Shown: positions 51,945 through 61,939, counted from the first letter of the stretch. The stretch is DNA of 64,000 bases from Paracoccaceae bacterium (GCA_003332035.1 QOQI01000003.1:1-64000); one strand, 5' to 3'. Notes: generated by a model not told the origin, from the sequence alone. Numbers and translations are program-made.

Positions 51945-52820
51945 ATGAAAATTGCATTTTTAGGTACAGGTTTAATGGGTGGTCCGATGGCTAAAAATTT
52001 AGCAGTTTCTGGATTTCATATCTCGGCTTGGAATAGAACACCTTCAAAGGCAGCATTTCTCAAAGAATTTGAAGTTGATATAAAAATCTCGGCAGCTGAA
52101 GCAGTTAAAAATGCTGATGTAATTATTTCTATGCTTTCTGATGGTGATGCTAGTCATGAGATGCAAAATGATGAAAAAATACGAGGAAATTTATCCCCAA
52201 ATTGTACTTGGATAGAAATGGGTTCAATAAAGCCAGATGAAGCAAGAGCCCATTCTGTAAATTTAAACGATTTAAACGTAAACTATTTAGACGCGCCGGT
52301 ATCGGGCGGAACTAAAGGTGCTGAAAATGGTTCGCTCGCAATTATGGTTGGGGGCGATAGTACGGTATTCGCAAAAGTGGAAGATGCCTTTGAACCGCTT
52401 GGTCGAGCAGTTTTTGTTGGGCCAACTGGCTCTGGCCAATTAGCCAAATTAGCAAATCAAGCTATTGTTGCAATTACAATAGGAGCTGTAGCTGAGGCTA
52501 CTTTGTTGCTAGAGGAAGGGGGCGCCGATGCCGGGGCTGTCCGTGATGCTCTGCTTGGGGGGTTTGCAGATAGCACAATTTTGCAGCAACATGGAAAGCG
52601 AATGAGCGAAAGGAATTTTGAACCTGGCGGCCCAAGTCGTTTACAACTTAAAGATCTTCGAAATATTTTGGCTGAGGCAAAAGCTTTAAAAATTGATCTG
52701 CCTTTTTCCTTATCTGCCCACGATAGATATACCAGGTTAGTGAAGTCTTTAGCAGGTTCTGAATTAGACCATTCAGCTTTATTTATAGAATTGCTAGATA
52801 TTAATGGGAGAAAAACATGA
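51945..52820 (+). CDS. beta-hydroxyacid dehydrogenase family protein (LtnD/GarR-like)
   Basis: A 291-residue NAD(P)-dependent enzyme of the 3-hydroxyisobutyrate dehydrogenase family. The Rossmann loop GTGLMGGPMAKNL is at the N-terminus with Arg and Lys in NRTPSK after the second strand, which favours NADP. The substrate loop DAPVSGGTKGAENG and the catalytic Lys in QLAKLANQAIV are present. It overlaps the DenD-like gene by 4 bases, a pairing that points to four-carbon acid sugars (threonate/erythronate); the substrate remains inferred. Confidence 0.83.
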   Translation: MKIAFLGTGLMGGPMAKNLAVSGFHISAWNRTPSKAAFLKEFEVDIKISAAEAVKNADVIISMLSDGDASHEMQNDEKIRGNLSPNCTWIEMGSIKPDEARAHSVNLNDLNVNYLDAPVSGGTKGAENGSLAIMVGGDSTVFAKVEDAFEPLGRAVFVGPTGSGQLAKLANQAIVAITIGAVAEATLLLEEGGADAGAVRDALLGGFADSTILQQHGKRMSERNFEPGGPSRLQLKDLRNILAEAKALKIDLPFSLSAHDRYTRLVKSLAGSELDHSALFIELLDINGRKT

Positions 52821-53785
52821 CTTCTGTTTTGATAATTGGTGGTGGTGGAATGATAGGCCAAAAGTTGGCTTTGTCGTTTACAGAAAACGAGACTGTCTCA
52901 CTTCTTGATATGAACTTCCCTGCAAATAGTGATGTAAATGCACATAAGATATTAGGGTCAGTGAGTGATGCCAGTATTATGGAAAAAGCTCTAAGTAACC
53001 GTCCTGACACAATCTTTTATCTTGCTTCGGTTGTTTCAGGTGAGGCGGAGGCAAATTTTTCCAAAGGGTGGGATGTAAACATACAAGCATTTTGGTCTTT
53101 TTTAGCTCAAATAAAAGATCAATATTCAAAATCTGATGGGGAGTATAAGCCAAAAGTTATTTTCACTTCGTCCATAGCGGTATTTGGTTCACCCTTTCCA
53201 AATAAAATATCTGATGATTTTTTAACTGCGCCCCGGACTTCTTATGGCGCGCAAAAAGCTTGTTGTGAATTGATGCTAAACGATTTTATCAGGAAGGGTT
53301 TTTGTGAAGGGTTGGCAATTCGGCTTCCGACCATATGTGTTCGGCCTGGCAAGCCTAACCTTGCTGCGTCTTCCTTCTTTTCTGGAATAATTAGAGAGCC
53401 ACTAAATGGCTTAACAGCTAATCTGCCAGTATCGACAGATGTTCGCCACTGGCATGCTTCCCCGCGTTCGGCAGTTAAATTTCTACGTCACGCAGCGAGA
53501 TTAAATAGGGATGCGCTGACATTTAATAGCGCTTTAAATATGCCTGGATTGAGCTGTACCGTAGAAGAACAAATTGAAGCTCTTCGTTCAATTGCGGGAA
53601 ATGAAGTAGTAAAGTTAATTGAACCAAATCCTGACGAAAAAATCATTGAAATTGTTAAAGGTTGGCCGCAGAGTTTTGAGACAAAAATAGCCTTAGACCT
53701 TGGGTTCTCGGCGGAGAGCTCATTTGAAGATATCGTAAAAATATACGTCGAAGATGATTTACAAGGCAGTGTCATTAAAATTTAA
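52817..53785 (+). CDS. denD: NAD-dependent epimerase/dehydratase family, D-erythronate dehydrogenase-like
   Basis: A 322-residue extended SDR. The N-terminal IIGGGGMIGQKLA is the cofactor loop. FYLASVVSGEAEANF, FTSSIAVFG and the catalytic Tyr-Lys in SYGAQKACCE match DenD-type D-erythronate dehydrogenases, which oxidise at C2. It is coupled to the LtnD-like dehydrogenase. The partner enzymes OtnK/OtnC of the known pathway are not in the window, so either they are elsewhere or the substrate differs. Confidence 0.75.
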   Translation: MTSVLIIGGGGMIGQKLALSFTENETVSLLDMNFPANSDVNAHKILGSVSDASIMEKALSNRPDTIFYLASVVSGEAEANFSKGWDVNIQAFWSFLAQIKDQYSKSDGEYKPKVIFTSSIAVFGSPFPNKISDDFLTAPRTSYGAQKACCELMLNDFIRKGFCEGLAIRLPTICVRPGKPNLAASSFFSGIIREPLNGLTANLPVSTDVRHWHASPRSAVKFLRHAARLNRDALTFNSALNMPGLSCTVEEQIEALRSIAGNEVVKLIEPNPDEKIIEIVKGWPQSFETKIALDLGFSAESSFEDIVKIYVEDDLQGSVIKI

Positions 53786-53979
53786 ACTAACTAACTCTGG
53801 CACTCTGCAATTTTTATATTTGTTAATGGTGAATTAAAAAATTTTATAGATTTCATTTACTATTTGCTACGTTTTTTGCGATTATTTTATTTTTCGCTTG
53901 AAAGATGTTTTTATCGAGGTAGGCTCTCCGGAAGGCCGATTGATTTAGATAGGCTGATAATTTTTTAGGGAGGACTCAA

Positions 53980-54984
53980 ATGAGTTTAGTTAAAACTGTA
54001 GCTACGGCTATTGGTGCAGCAGCACTAATGGCAACGGCAGTTTCTGCAACAAATCTACGTATTCAAACGCACTATGCGCCTGAAACTGTTTCAGGTAAAT
54101 TGGCAGCTCAGTATATGAAAGATATCGAAACCATGTCCAACGGTGAGATCACTGTTGAGATGTTTTATTCTTCATCTGTCGTCAAATCAGTTGAGACATT
54201 TGATGCGGCTGCAACAGGAATTTTAGACTGTGACATGACCGGTGCTGGGTATCAAGTTGGTAAAAACCCAGCTTTCCAATTCGTTGGTGACATCATGGGC
54301 GGTTATGCAACGCCATACCAGCAGCTCAGCTGGCTCTACAGTGGTGGGCTGGAAGATGCTCAAGCATTATACAACGCATATGATATGCAGCTGATCGGAT
54401 GGTGGGTTTATGGACAAGAAAGCCTAGCTTCTTCTCAACCTTTGGATGGTCCAGATTCACTTAAGAATTTTAAGTTTCGATCACCTCCTGGTTTGGCAAC
54501 AAAAATCTTTGAAAAATTGGGCGCTAAGCCGATCGTGATGGACTTCACAGAGATTTTTACAGCTCTTGAAACAGGGATTATCGATGGTGCTGACGCTTCA
54601 GGCCTAGCCAACAATGTTGGTCTTGGTCTCTACGACATCGTTAAGCATACTAACTTCCCAGGTTTTCACTCTATGCCATCAGACCACTTGACATGTAACA
54701 AGGCTGTTTGGGACGCAATGCCTGCGCACCACAGACAAATTATGTTGGTTGGAATGGAAGCGCTGGCATTACGAACAGCTTTAACATTCGAAACAAAGAA
54801 TGCTGAAGCAGCCGCAAAATTGCGTGCTGAGGGCGTTACCTTATGGCAGTGGTCAGATGAAGACTTGTCAGCATTCCGTACTGCTGCACAAGCTTCTTGG
54901 CCAGAATTTGCCACGACGCCAGAGGCAAAAGCACTAGTTGCAAGCCACATTGCATATTTAGACCAGCTTGGTCTTGTAAAATAA
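53980..54984 (+). CDS. TRAP transporter substrate-binding protein (DctP type)
   Basis: A 334-residue periplasmic binding protein with a cleavable signal peptide (about 1-23, ending in AVSA). Residues typical of the DctP fold follow: LRIQTHYAPETVSGK, FKFRSPPGLATKIFEKLG (with the ligand-binding Arg) and FTEIFTALETGIIDGAD. GGGAGG precedes ATG 53980. It probably delivers an acid sugar or other carboxylate used by the neighbouring enzymes. A strong hairpin separates it from the membrane subunits, as often seen where the binding protein is made in excess. Confidence 0.88.
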   Translation: MSLVKTVATAIGAAALMATAVSATNLRIQTHYAPETVSGKLAAQYMKDIETMSNGEITVEMFYSSSVVKSVETFDAAATGILDCDMTGAGYQVGKNPAFQFVGDIMGGYATPYQQLSWLYSGGLEDAQALYNAYDMQLIGWWVYGQESLASSQPLDGPDSLKNFKFRSPPGLATKIFEKLGAKPIVMDFTEIFTALETGIIDGADASGLANNVGLGLYDIVKHTNFPGFHSMPSDHLTCNKAVWDAMPAHHRQIMLVGMEALALRTALTFETKNAEAAAKLRAEGVTLWQWSDEDLSAFRTAAQASWPEFATTPEAKALVASHIAYLDQLGLVK

Positions 54985-54999
54985 TTTTAGCAAGCTATC

Positions 55000-55024
55000 G
55001 ACAAGCCCATAATGTGGGCTTGTC
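55000..55024 (+). other. perfect 10-bp hairpin between dctP and dctQ
   Basis: GACAAGCCCA-TAATG-TGGGCTTGTC. There is no T-run after it, so it more likely protects the 3' end of the binding-protein message or acts as a partial terminator than stops all transcription. Confidence 0.55.
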
Positions 55025-55101
55025 ACCCCATAGATTATTTTTTGATCAAAAATCAAATATGGAAAAGTTAAGCTCTAAAAGTTTATTCAAAAGGTTTGAA
55101 A

Positions 55102-55890
55102 ATGAAGACGTCTGATAATGCTTTTACTCAGTGGGTATTCCCTCTGCTTTTCATCGGCTGCGCAGGCTGGGCAATTTGGCACGGAGCCACCTATATTATG
55201 GCTTTTGGTGGTTATACAGACGCTCTTGCTGCTCGATACCGTGAGATCAACTTTTTTGACTATGCGGCATTAATTGGAATACCAATTTTCTTTATCCTTG
55301 GGACCCTGACGGTCAAACGTGCTCCAATGGAGATCGAGGACTACTACTCAATAGACCGGATCGCAATGTTTGTTGGCAGAGTTACAATGCTTCTCGTCGC
55401 TTTGTTGGTGGGGGTAATGATGTGGGAGGTTGTTTTACGTTATGTCTTTGAACGGCCAACTTTGTGGGCCAATGAATTATCTCTATGGATGGCGGGATTT
55501 GTATTTATTCTTTCAGGCTTCTACGCGATGCAACAGCGAAGCCATATCCGTATTTTTCTTCTTTATGATCTACTACCTCGCAATCTTCAAAGAGCCTGTG
55601 ATACCATTTCGACATTTTTAATAATAACATTTGCCTTTTTTCTTATTTACGGTGGATATGGTGAGGCGAAAGCTAAGTTTTTGCGTTGGGAAACTTTTGG
55701 AACGATATTTGATCCACCAATACCATCAACTTTAAAACCGCTGGTATTATTAGTTGTGTCTTTAGTTGCAATCCAGTCGTTACTCAATTTAATCAATGAT
55801 TGGAATAAAGAACCTGAGGTCCATACTGCAGCAGATGACCTTGACCAAGACGAAATCGAAAGACTCAAAAAGTCAGTAGGAGACAACTAA
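55102..55890 (+). CDS. TRAP transporter small membrane subunit (DctQ type), long form
   Basis: A 262-residue protein, longer than the usual 160-200. Two helices (about 10-30 and 52-70) precede the conventional four-helix DctQ domain, in which VVLRYVFERPTLWANELSLWM is the family signature. The tail is acidic. AAGG precedes ATG 55102; a TTG 6 bases earlier is in frame. It overlaps the DctM gene by one base. Confidence 0.85.
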   Translation: MKTSDNAFTQWVFPLLFIGCAGWAIWHGATYIMAFGGYTDALAARYREINFFDYAALIGIPIFFILGTLTVKRAPMEIEDYYSIDRIAMFVGRVTMLLVALLVGVMMWEVVLRYVFERPTLWANELSLWMAGFVFILSGFYAMQQRSHIRIFLLYDLLPRNLQRACDTISTFLIITFAFFLIYGGYGEAKAKFLRWETFGTIFDPPIPSTLKPLVLLVVSLVAIQSLLNLINDWNKEPEVHTAADDLDQDEIERLKKSVGDN

Positions 55891-57515
55891 TGGATATTGG
55901 AACTATTTCGCTGGTCCTACTCTTAGGCTTGATGCTCTTGTTGGCGATCGGAATGCCTCTTGGTATGGCTTCGGCTATTTTAGCTGTTCTCGTTTTAGTT
56001 TTGAAGTTTGAGCCAATGCTTCTGCTGGACCCTACTACTTTTGGTGATGGCTTGCTGACCCGTAAATTTGGAACAGGGCCTCTGAATATCTTAGCTCAAA
56101 AAATATATGGGCTCCTGACGGACTATGTGCTCATATCAGTACCGCTTTTTATTTTCATGGCGGCCTTATTGGAGAGGTCAGGCATTGCAAAAGATATGTA
56201 CGCTTCTCTGAATGTTTGGTTATCGAGTGTTCGAGGTGGAATTGCTATTGTAACTTCAATTATGGCCGTGATCATGGCTGCAATGTCTGGGATTATTGGC
56301 GGTGAGGTCGTTTTGCTGGGGCTAATTGCACTGCCACAAATGCTTAAACTGGGCTATAACCAAAACCTTGCTATTGGAACGATTTGCGCATCTGGTTCTT
56401 TGGGAACAATGATACCACCGTCTATTGTTCTGATTATATTCGGCTTGATCACTGAGACTTCAATCAAAGCATTATTCACTGCTGCCTTTTTGCCTGGGTT
56501 TATGCTTGCTTCTTTTTTCATAGTTTACATTATTGTTCGCACTCAATTAAATCCTGATCAGGCACCTCTCCCAGAGCCAGAGCCTGGAGACCCTCAGGGT
56601 GCTGAAAAGTGGAAACTTTTTGGTGCGTTTATGTCAATAATCGTGGGTGGTTTTTCCGCTGCGTTACTTCTGCGCGTTCTATTCTTTACTGTTACTGGCC
56701 AAAACGTTTTTGAAGAAGGTGTTGACGATATAGCTTATGGTACTGCGGGCTACATTCCCTGGTTTGGTGCTTACACCGCTATATCGCTTGCTTTGATATT
56801 TTTTGCCTTCGGTGTTGAAAGGGCAAAAATAGGCTGGGAGATGGGAAAGGGCCTAGTCGCTCCAATCGTTGTTATAGGGGTTGTTCTAGGATCGATATAC
56901 GGTGGTATTTCGGGAATTACTGAAGCTGCTGGAATGGGTGTTGTTGCTGTTCTTATTATTGCTGTTTTTCGGGGCGAGGCCAGTTTTGACCTCGTGTGGG
57001 AAAGCTTGATGCGCACTTTGAAATCTACGGGAACTATTATTTGGGTAACGATTGGCGCTGCAGCACTTGCCGGTGCTTACACTATTGCTGGTGGTCCTCA
57101 GTATGTTGCAGATTTGATAGTTGGTCTGGACGTTCCTACTATGGCAATACTTCTTCTTATGATGGTTATATTGCTGTTTATGGGCGCGTTTATGGATTGG
57201 GTTGGAATTGTCCTTTTGATAATTCCTGTTTTTCTCCCCATCGTGCAGCGTCTTCCAATTGAAGAAATTGGTTTAATAGGTGAGTTGCAACCTAAATATT
57301 TAGCGGTTTGGTTTGGGGTGTTATTTTGTATGAATATGCAAGTAAGTTTCCTATCACCGCCATTTGGACCTGCAGCCTTTTATCTTAAATCTGTTGCACC
57401 TGCGCATATATCACTTACAGATATTTTTAAGGGGTTTTTGCCTTTTATAGGAATTCAAATTCTTGCTTTAAGCGTTTTGTTGATATGGCCACCAATTATA
57501 GAAATTTTATTATAA
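55890..57515 (+). CDS. TRAP transporter large membrane subunit (DctM type), long form
   Basis: A 541-residue integral-membrane protein of the DctM family, about 100 residues longer than usual. The family patterns AAMSGIIGGEVVLLG, CASGSLGTMIPPSIVLI and the final SFLSPPFGPAAFYLKSV are present. The extra length is a hydrophilic Pro/Glu stretch followed by added helices at about 225-330. It forms the sodium-driven permease with the DctQ subunit before it. Confidence 0.87.
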   Translation: MDIGTISLVLLLGLMLLLAIGMPLGMASAILAVLVLVLKFEPMLLLDPTTFGDGLLTRKFGTGPLNILAQKIYGLLTDYVLISVPLFIFMAALLERSGIAKDMYASLNVWLSSVRGGIAIVTSIMAVIMAAMSGIIGGEVVLLGLIALPQMLKLGYNQNLAIGTICASGSLGTMIPPSIVLIIFGLITETSIKALFTAAFLPGFMLASFFIVYIIVRTQLNPDQAPLPEPEPGDPQGAEKWKLFGAFMSIIVGGFSAALLLRVLFFTVTGQNVFEEGVDDIAYGTAGYIPWFGAYTAISLALIFFAFGVERAKIGWEMGKGLVAPIVVIGVVLGSIYGGISGITEAAGMGVVAVLIIAVFRGEASFDLVWESLMRTLKSTGTIIWVTIGAAALAGAYTIAGGPQYVADLIVGLDVPTMAILLLMMVILLFMGAFMDWVGIVLLIIPVFLPIVQRLPIEEIGLIGELQPKYLAVWFGVLFCMNMQVSFLSPPFGPAAFYLKSVAPAHISLTDIFKGFLPFIGIQILALSVLLIWPPIIEILL

Positions 57516-57611
57516 TAAGTAATAAGCATGGAATGGAAACGGTTAGGTTTACTCTTTAGATTTGAATGAGTGACTACCATTTTTTGAGCTTAGCTGGCTT
57601 TTGGAAAAGAA

Positions 57612-59123
57612 ATGACATCTTTCGTTAAATTGAGTTCTGATGATAATGTAGTAACTGCAACTAAAGCAGTTAATGCTGGTGTGACTGCTGAGGCTATTAA
57701 GACAAAAGAAAGCGTTCCAAGTGGCCATAAGATAGCGGTATGCGATATAAAAAAGGGACAACAGGTCACCAAATACGCACAATGTATTGGCTTTGCGTCG
57801 CTTGATATTAAGGCTGGTGAGCATGTTCATACTCATAATGTCGAGTTTCGAAATACCCAGACTGATTATGAGTTTTGCACAAATAATGAACCAACTAATT
57901 TTGTTGATCATGATGCTCGTGATACCTTTATGGGCTTTCGGCGTGCTAACGGAAATATTGGTACAAGAAATTACATAGCAATAGTCACTTCTGTTAATTG
58001 TTCGGCTACAGCAGCAAGGCGCATTGCAGATGCTTTTGGACCGAAAGAATTAAGTGAATACCCCAATGTTGACGGCGTGGTGGCTTTCGTTCATGGCACG
58101 GGTTGCGGTATGGCGGGGGATGGAGAAGGCTTTGAAGCTCTTCAACGTGTCATGTGGGGTTATGCGCGTCACCCAAATCATGCAGGCGTATTGATGGTTG
58201 GATTGGGTTGTGAAATGAACCAAATCGACTGGCTCCTTGATGCTTACGGACTTGAGCAGGGGCCATTATTCCATGCAATGAATATTCAAAATGTTGCTGG
58301 TTTAGCAAAAACTATTGAAATGGGTGTTAAAAAAGTCAAAGAAATGCTGCCTTTAGCCAATCAAGCTTATCGTGAAGAATGTCCGGTATCAGAATTAACG
58401 GTTGCTCTTCAATGTGGAGGATCAGATGCCTGGTCAGGAATTACAGCAAACCCAGCCTTAGGAAAAGCCTGTGATATTCTAATCGCTCAAGGTGGTACTG
58501 GCGTATTAGCCGAAACACCAGAAATTTATGGAGCGGAACATTTGTTAACAAAACGTTCAGTTAACCAAGTGACTGGTGAAAAGCTTGTAAACCTAGTTAA
58601 GTGGTGGGAAGATTATACGCTCCGAAATAAAGGATCAATGGATAATAATCCCAGCCCTGGTAATAAAAAGGGTGGATTGACAACAATATTAGAAAAGTCA
58701 CTTGGCGCATCTGTCAAAGGTGGAAATACTCCTTTGATGGGGGTATATAAATATGCTGACCTTGTGAAGGCTAGGGGGTTCGTTTTTATGGATAGCCCAG
58801 GCTACGACCCCGCCTCAGTTACGGGCCAGATAGCTGGTGGATGTAATCTTGTATGTTTTACGACAGGGCGGGGGTCAGCTTTTGGCTCTAAACCAGCTCC
58901 TACAATAAAACTTGCAACAAATACTGAAATGTACAGCCGTATGAAGGATGATATGGATGTAAATTGTGGTGATATTCTAGACGGACATCATTCAGTTGAG
59001 GAAAAAGGTCGACAGATATATGAAATGATCCTCAAGGTGGCATCTGGGGAGAAATCAAAATCTGAATTACAAGGCTTGGGTGATTATGAATTTGTTCCAT
59101 GGCAAATTGGAGCGGTAATGTAA
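57612..59123 (+). CDS. UxaA-family altronate/galactarate dehydratase
   Basis: A 503-residue protein combining the small N-terminal SAF-type domain (about 1-95) with the large catalytic domain, as in altronate dehydratase and related enzymes. GFRRANGNIGTRNYIAIVTSVNCSATAAR, HGTGCGMAGDGEG and LQCGGSDAWSGITANPALG are typical, including the metal-binding Cys and His. It likely dehydrates an aldonic or aldaric acid to a 2-keto-3-deoxy acid. It follows the TRAP genes and overlaps the Gfo/Idh gene. Confidence 0.87.
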   Translation: MTSFVKLSSDDNVVTATKAVNAGVTAEAIKTKESVPSGHKIAVCDIKKGQQVTKYAQCIGFASLDIKAGEHVHTHNVEFRNTQTDYEFCTNNEPTNFVDHDARDTFMGFRRANGNIGTRNYIAIVTSVNCSATAARRIADAFGPKELSEYPNVDGVVAFVHGTGCGMAGDGEGFEALQRVMWGYARHPNHAGVLMVGLGCEMNQIDWLLDAYGLEQGPLFHAMNIQNVAGLAKTIEMGVKKVKEMLPLANQAYREECPVSELTVALQCGGSDAWSGITANPALGKACDILIAQGGTGVLAETPEIYGAEHLLTKRSVNQVTGEKLVNLVKWWEDYTLRNKGSMDNNPSPGNKKGGLTTILEKSLGASVKGGNTPLMGVYKYADLVKARGFVFMDSPGYDPASVTGQIAGGCNLVCFTTGRGSAFGSKPAPTIKLATNTEMYSRMKDDMDVNCGDILDGHHSVEEKGRQIYEMILKVASGEKSKSELQGLGDYEFVPWQIGAVM

Positions 59124-60124
59124 TGGTAAAATTGCTGCTGGCTGGTACGGGTCTGATTGGACACAGGCATATGCAGCATATTTTGGAGCATCCAGATTTA
59201 GAATTAGTTGGGATTATTGATCCAGTCATAAATGATGAACAAATTTCGGGTGTTAAGACTTACAAGTCGTTAAACGAATTGAATACCGTTGCCGATGGTA
59301 TAATTTTAGCTACTCCAACTGACACCCATGCAGATCTTACTATAAAATCTCTAGAGATGGGTATGCATGTCTTGGTGGAAAAGCCTGTGGCAGCTTCACT
59401 TCTAGAAGCAGATAAGATGATAATTGCTTCTAAAAAGACCGGCTTACATGTTTTGGTTGGTCATCATCGCCGCCACCATCCACTAGTAAGCGAAACAATT
59501 AATATTCTTAATTCAGGCAGAATTGGAAGGCCTGTTGCAGCCTCTTTAATGTGGTTGATGCGAAAACAAGATGAATATTTTGATGTTGACTGGCGCAAAG
59601 GTATTGATGGAGGACCGGTCAAGCAGAACTTAATCCACGATGTTGACACGTTACGGGCGTTTTTTGGAGAAATAGTATCTGTTGTCGGTTCAGGAACAAA
59701 CATAGTTAGAAATGCCAAAAGACATGAAAATGGTGGAGTAGTTTTAAGCTTTAACACTGGAATGGTAGCAACAATAACTTTTTCAGATGCAACGCCAACT
59801 CCTTGGGGCTTTGAGGCTGGAACGGGAGAAAGTCCTTATATTCCCAAAACAAATCAATCTTCAATGTTTATAGCTTGTACGGATGGTGGATTGGAATTTC
59901 CCACACTGAAATTATGGAGTGGTGCTTCTAATTGGAATGAAAAGCCAATTATGGAGCATCAAAACATTTCAGAAGCAATCCCTTTGATTAGGCAACTTGA
60001 GCATTTTTCTGATGTAATAAAAGGAAAAGCTACTCCAATTGTAGATGCTAAATCGGCACGTGAAACACTTGCTGTAATTCTTCAAATAGAGCAAGCGACA
60101 ATGCCACAAACTAATTTTGAATGA
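59123..60124 (+). CDS. Gfo/Idh/MocA-family oxidoreductase
   Basis: A 333-residue NAD(P)-dependent oxidoreductase. The N-terminal Rossmann loop AGTGLIGHRHMQ, the EKP motif in VLVEKPVAAS and the HDVDTLRAFFGE stretch in the second domain are family features. ATG 59123 overlaps the TAA of the UxaA gene and has GGAGCGG before it; an earlier ATG at 59099 is in frame. A role in dehydrogenating a sugar acid or inositol-like substrate is inferred from its neighbours. Confidence 0.83.
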   Translation: MVKLLLAGTGLIGHRHMQHILEHPDLELVGIIDPVINDEQISGVKTYKSLNELNTVADGIILATPTDTHADLTIKSLEMGMHVLVEKPVAASLLEADKMIIASKKTGLHVLVGHHRRHHPLVSETINILNSGRIGRPVAASLMWLMRKQDEYFDVDWRKGIDGGPVKQNLIHDVDTLRAFFGEIVSVVGSGTNIVRNAKRHENGGVVLSFNTGMVATITFSDATPTPWGFEAGTGESPYIPKTNQSSMFIACTDGGLEFPTLKLWSGASNWNEKPIMEHQNISEAIPLIRQLEHFSDVIKGKATPIVDAKSARETLAVILQIEQATMPQTNFE

Positions 60125-60133
60125 GAGGATAAC

Positions 60134-61027
60134 ATGGGGTCTAAAATTGGGTTTGTTGGTTTGGGTTTGATGGGTTCTGCGATGGTTGGCCGTCTTCAAG
60201 ATTGTAATTATCAAATGATCGTCTTGGGAAACAAAGATCGCTCTGGATTGGAAAAAGCAGTAGCTAGGGGGGCTAGGGAAGCGGTTTCTGGATCAGACTT
60301 AGCCAACGAAAGTGATGTCATTATGCTATGCATGGGTACATCTGACCAAGTTGAAGACCGAATTTTAGGGCATGAAGGCATTATTTATGGACTATCACCA
60401 GGAAAAGTCATTATCGATTTTGGAACCTCATTACCATCCTCAACAAAAAAAATAGCTGAAAAAATTGCCGATACAGGTGCTACAATTTTAGATGCTCCTC
60501 TGGGCCGGACGCCTCATCATGCAAAAGATGGTTTGCTAAATATTATGGCAGCTGGGGATAAAAATATTTTTGATAAGGTCAGTCCCATTTTAGAGAACTT
60601 GGGAGAAAACGTTTTTTATTTAGGTGGACTAGGTACTGGCCATACAATTAAGCTGATGAATAATTTTTTTGGAATGACTATAGCTAATGCGATGGCTGAA
60701 GTCTTTGCCGTAGCTGATGCCTCTGGGGTATCGAGAGAAACAGTTTATAAAGTGATTTCAGCTGGTCCTTTGCATTCTTCTATGATGGATTTCATTTCAG
60801 CTTTTGGCCTCGAAGGTGATAAAAGCAAGTTAGAATTTGCCGTTAAGAATGCGCATAAAGATGTGAATTATTACAGGCTTATGACTGAAAAGCTTGGAAT
60901 AGATAGCATAATGTCAGAGAGCGCTAATAAGGCTTTAACAAAAGCTAGAGATAGCGGATATGATGAGGCAATGGTTTGCGAAATGATTGATTTTTTTAAA
61001 AATCATTATTCAGCGGATAAAATCTAA
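60134..61027 (+). CDS. beta-hydroxyacid dehydrogenase (3-hydroxyisobutyrate/tartronate semialdehyde reductase family)
   Basis: A 297-residue enzyme with the cofactor loop FVGLGLMGSAMVGRL, substrate loop LDAPLGRTPHHAKDG and catalytic Lys in GHTIKLMNNFFGMT. It is a distant paralogue of the gene at 51945; the substrate loop differs (LGRTPHH instead of VSGGTKG), so the two should not share a substrate. GAGAGGAT stands before ATG 60134. It belongs to the plus-strand sugar-acid block. Confidence 0.82.
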   Translation: MGSKIGFVGLGLMGSAMVGRLQDCNYQMIVLGNKDRSGLEKAVARGAREAVSGSDLANESDVIMLCMGTSDQVEDRILGHEGIIYGLSPGKVIIDFGTSLPSSTKKIAEKIADTGATILDAPLGRTPHHAKDGLLNIMAAGDKNIFDKVSPILENLGENVFYLGGLGTGHTIKLMNNFFGMTIANAMAEVFAVADASGVSRETVYKVISAGPLHSSMMDFISAFGLEGDKSKLEFAVKNAHKDVNYYRLMTEKLGIDSIMSESANKALTKARDSGYDEAMVCEMIDFFKNHYSADKI

Positions 61028-61939
61028 TTGTTCACAGAGGCACAAATAAATCCCAGGCAGAATAACCCTGCCTTAGGAATATTTCTAATGTTAAGTGCAT
61101 GGGGCCTATTTGCTCTGGTTGATACCTCAGCGAAGTGGCTTGTTTTGGCTTCGATTCCTACAGTTCAAGTGGTGTTCATGCGTTACGCTGTTCAGTTTTT
61201 TTTTACTTTAATAGGTGCCGTTGGGCCTTTTGCGGTAACCAGAAAAATGGGTCGTAAAACATTTTTACTTTTATCCATTCGAGCCACTTTACTGGTCGTT
61301 TGTACATTTTTTAACTTTATTGCGATAAAATACCTTTCCTTAACCATGACGTCGGCAATTATGTTTTCTTCGCCAATAATAGTTGCTGCGCTTTCTATAA
61401 TTTTCCTTCGTGAGGTTGTTGATATTTGGAAAATATTGGCGATTTTTTTAGGCTTTATAGGAATTTTGGTAATAGTTCGTCCATTTGACTCTCAATTCCA
61501 TTGGGCTGCTTTGCTATGTGTTCACAACGCGATTGCACTCGCAGTTTTCTCCCTAATAACCAGGCAATTATCTGGAGTGGTTACAGCCTCGACAATGCAA
61601 TTTTTTGCTGGTGGGCTTGGAACAATAATTTTTTTACCTTTAGTTTTGATTTATTGGGAGAGCCCTACTTCTTTATTTACATGGCTGCTAATGTTTTTTA
61701 TGGGCCTAATAGCTTGGGCGGGTCATGAAGTCTTTGCTAGGGCACATCTTTTTTCAACAGCAGCTACATTGATGCCTTTTTCTTATTCAAATATCATCTT
61801 CATGACATTAGCTTCATATTTTGTTTTTGGATCTAAACCAGATTTTTGGGTTTTTGTTGGAGCTGTCCTAGTTGTTTTTGCTGGTATTTCAATTTGGCGG
61901 AGAGAGGGTTTGCCTACTTCAAAGGCAGCTTCTGAATGA
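61028..61939 (+). CDS. EamA/DMT-family transporter
   Basis: A 303-residue inner-membrane protein with ten predicted helices in two EamA repeats; MTSAIMFSSPIIVAALSII and FSYSNIIFMTLASYFVFG are the helix pairs typical of each half. The start is TTG at 61028, directly after the stop of the previous gene. EamA proteins mostly export metabolites; here it might move a pathway intermediate. It overlaps the next gene by 4 bases. Confidence 0.82.
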   Translation: MFTEAQINPRQNNPALGIFLMLSAWGLFALVDTSAKWLVLASIPTVQVVFMRYAVQFFFTLIGAVGPFAVTRKMGRKTFLLLSIRATLLVVCTFFNFIAIKYLSLTMTSAIMFSSPIIVAALSIIFLREVVDIWKILAIFLGFIGILVIVRPFDSQFHWAALLCVHNAIALAVFSLITRQLSGVVTASTMQFFAGGLGTIIFLPLVLIYWESPTSLFTWLLMFFMGLIAWAGHEVFARAHLFSTAATLMPFSYSNIIFMTLASYFVFGSKPDFWVFVGAVLVVFAGISIWRREGLPTSKAASE

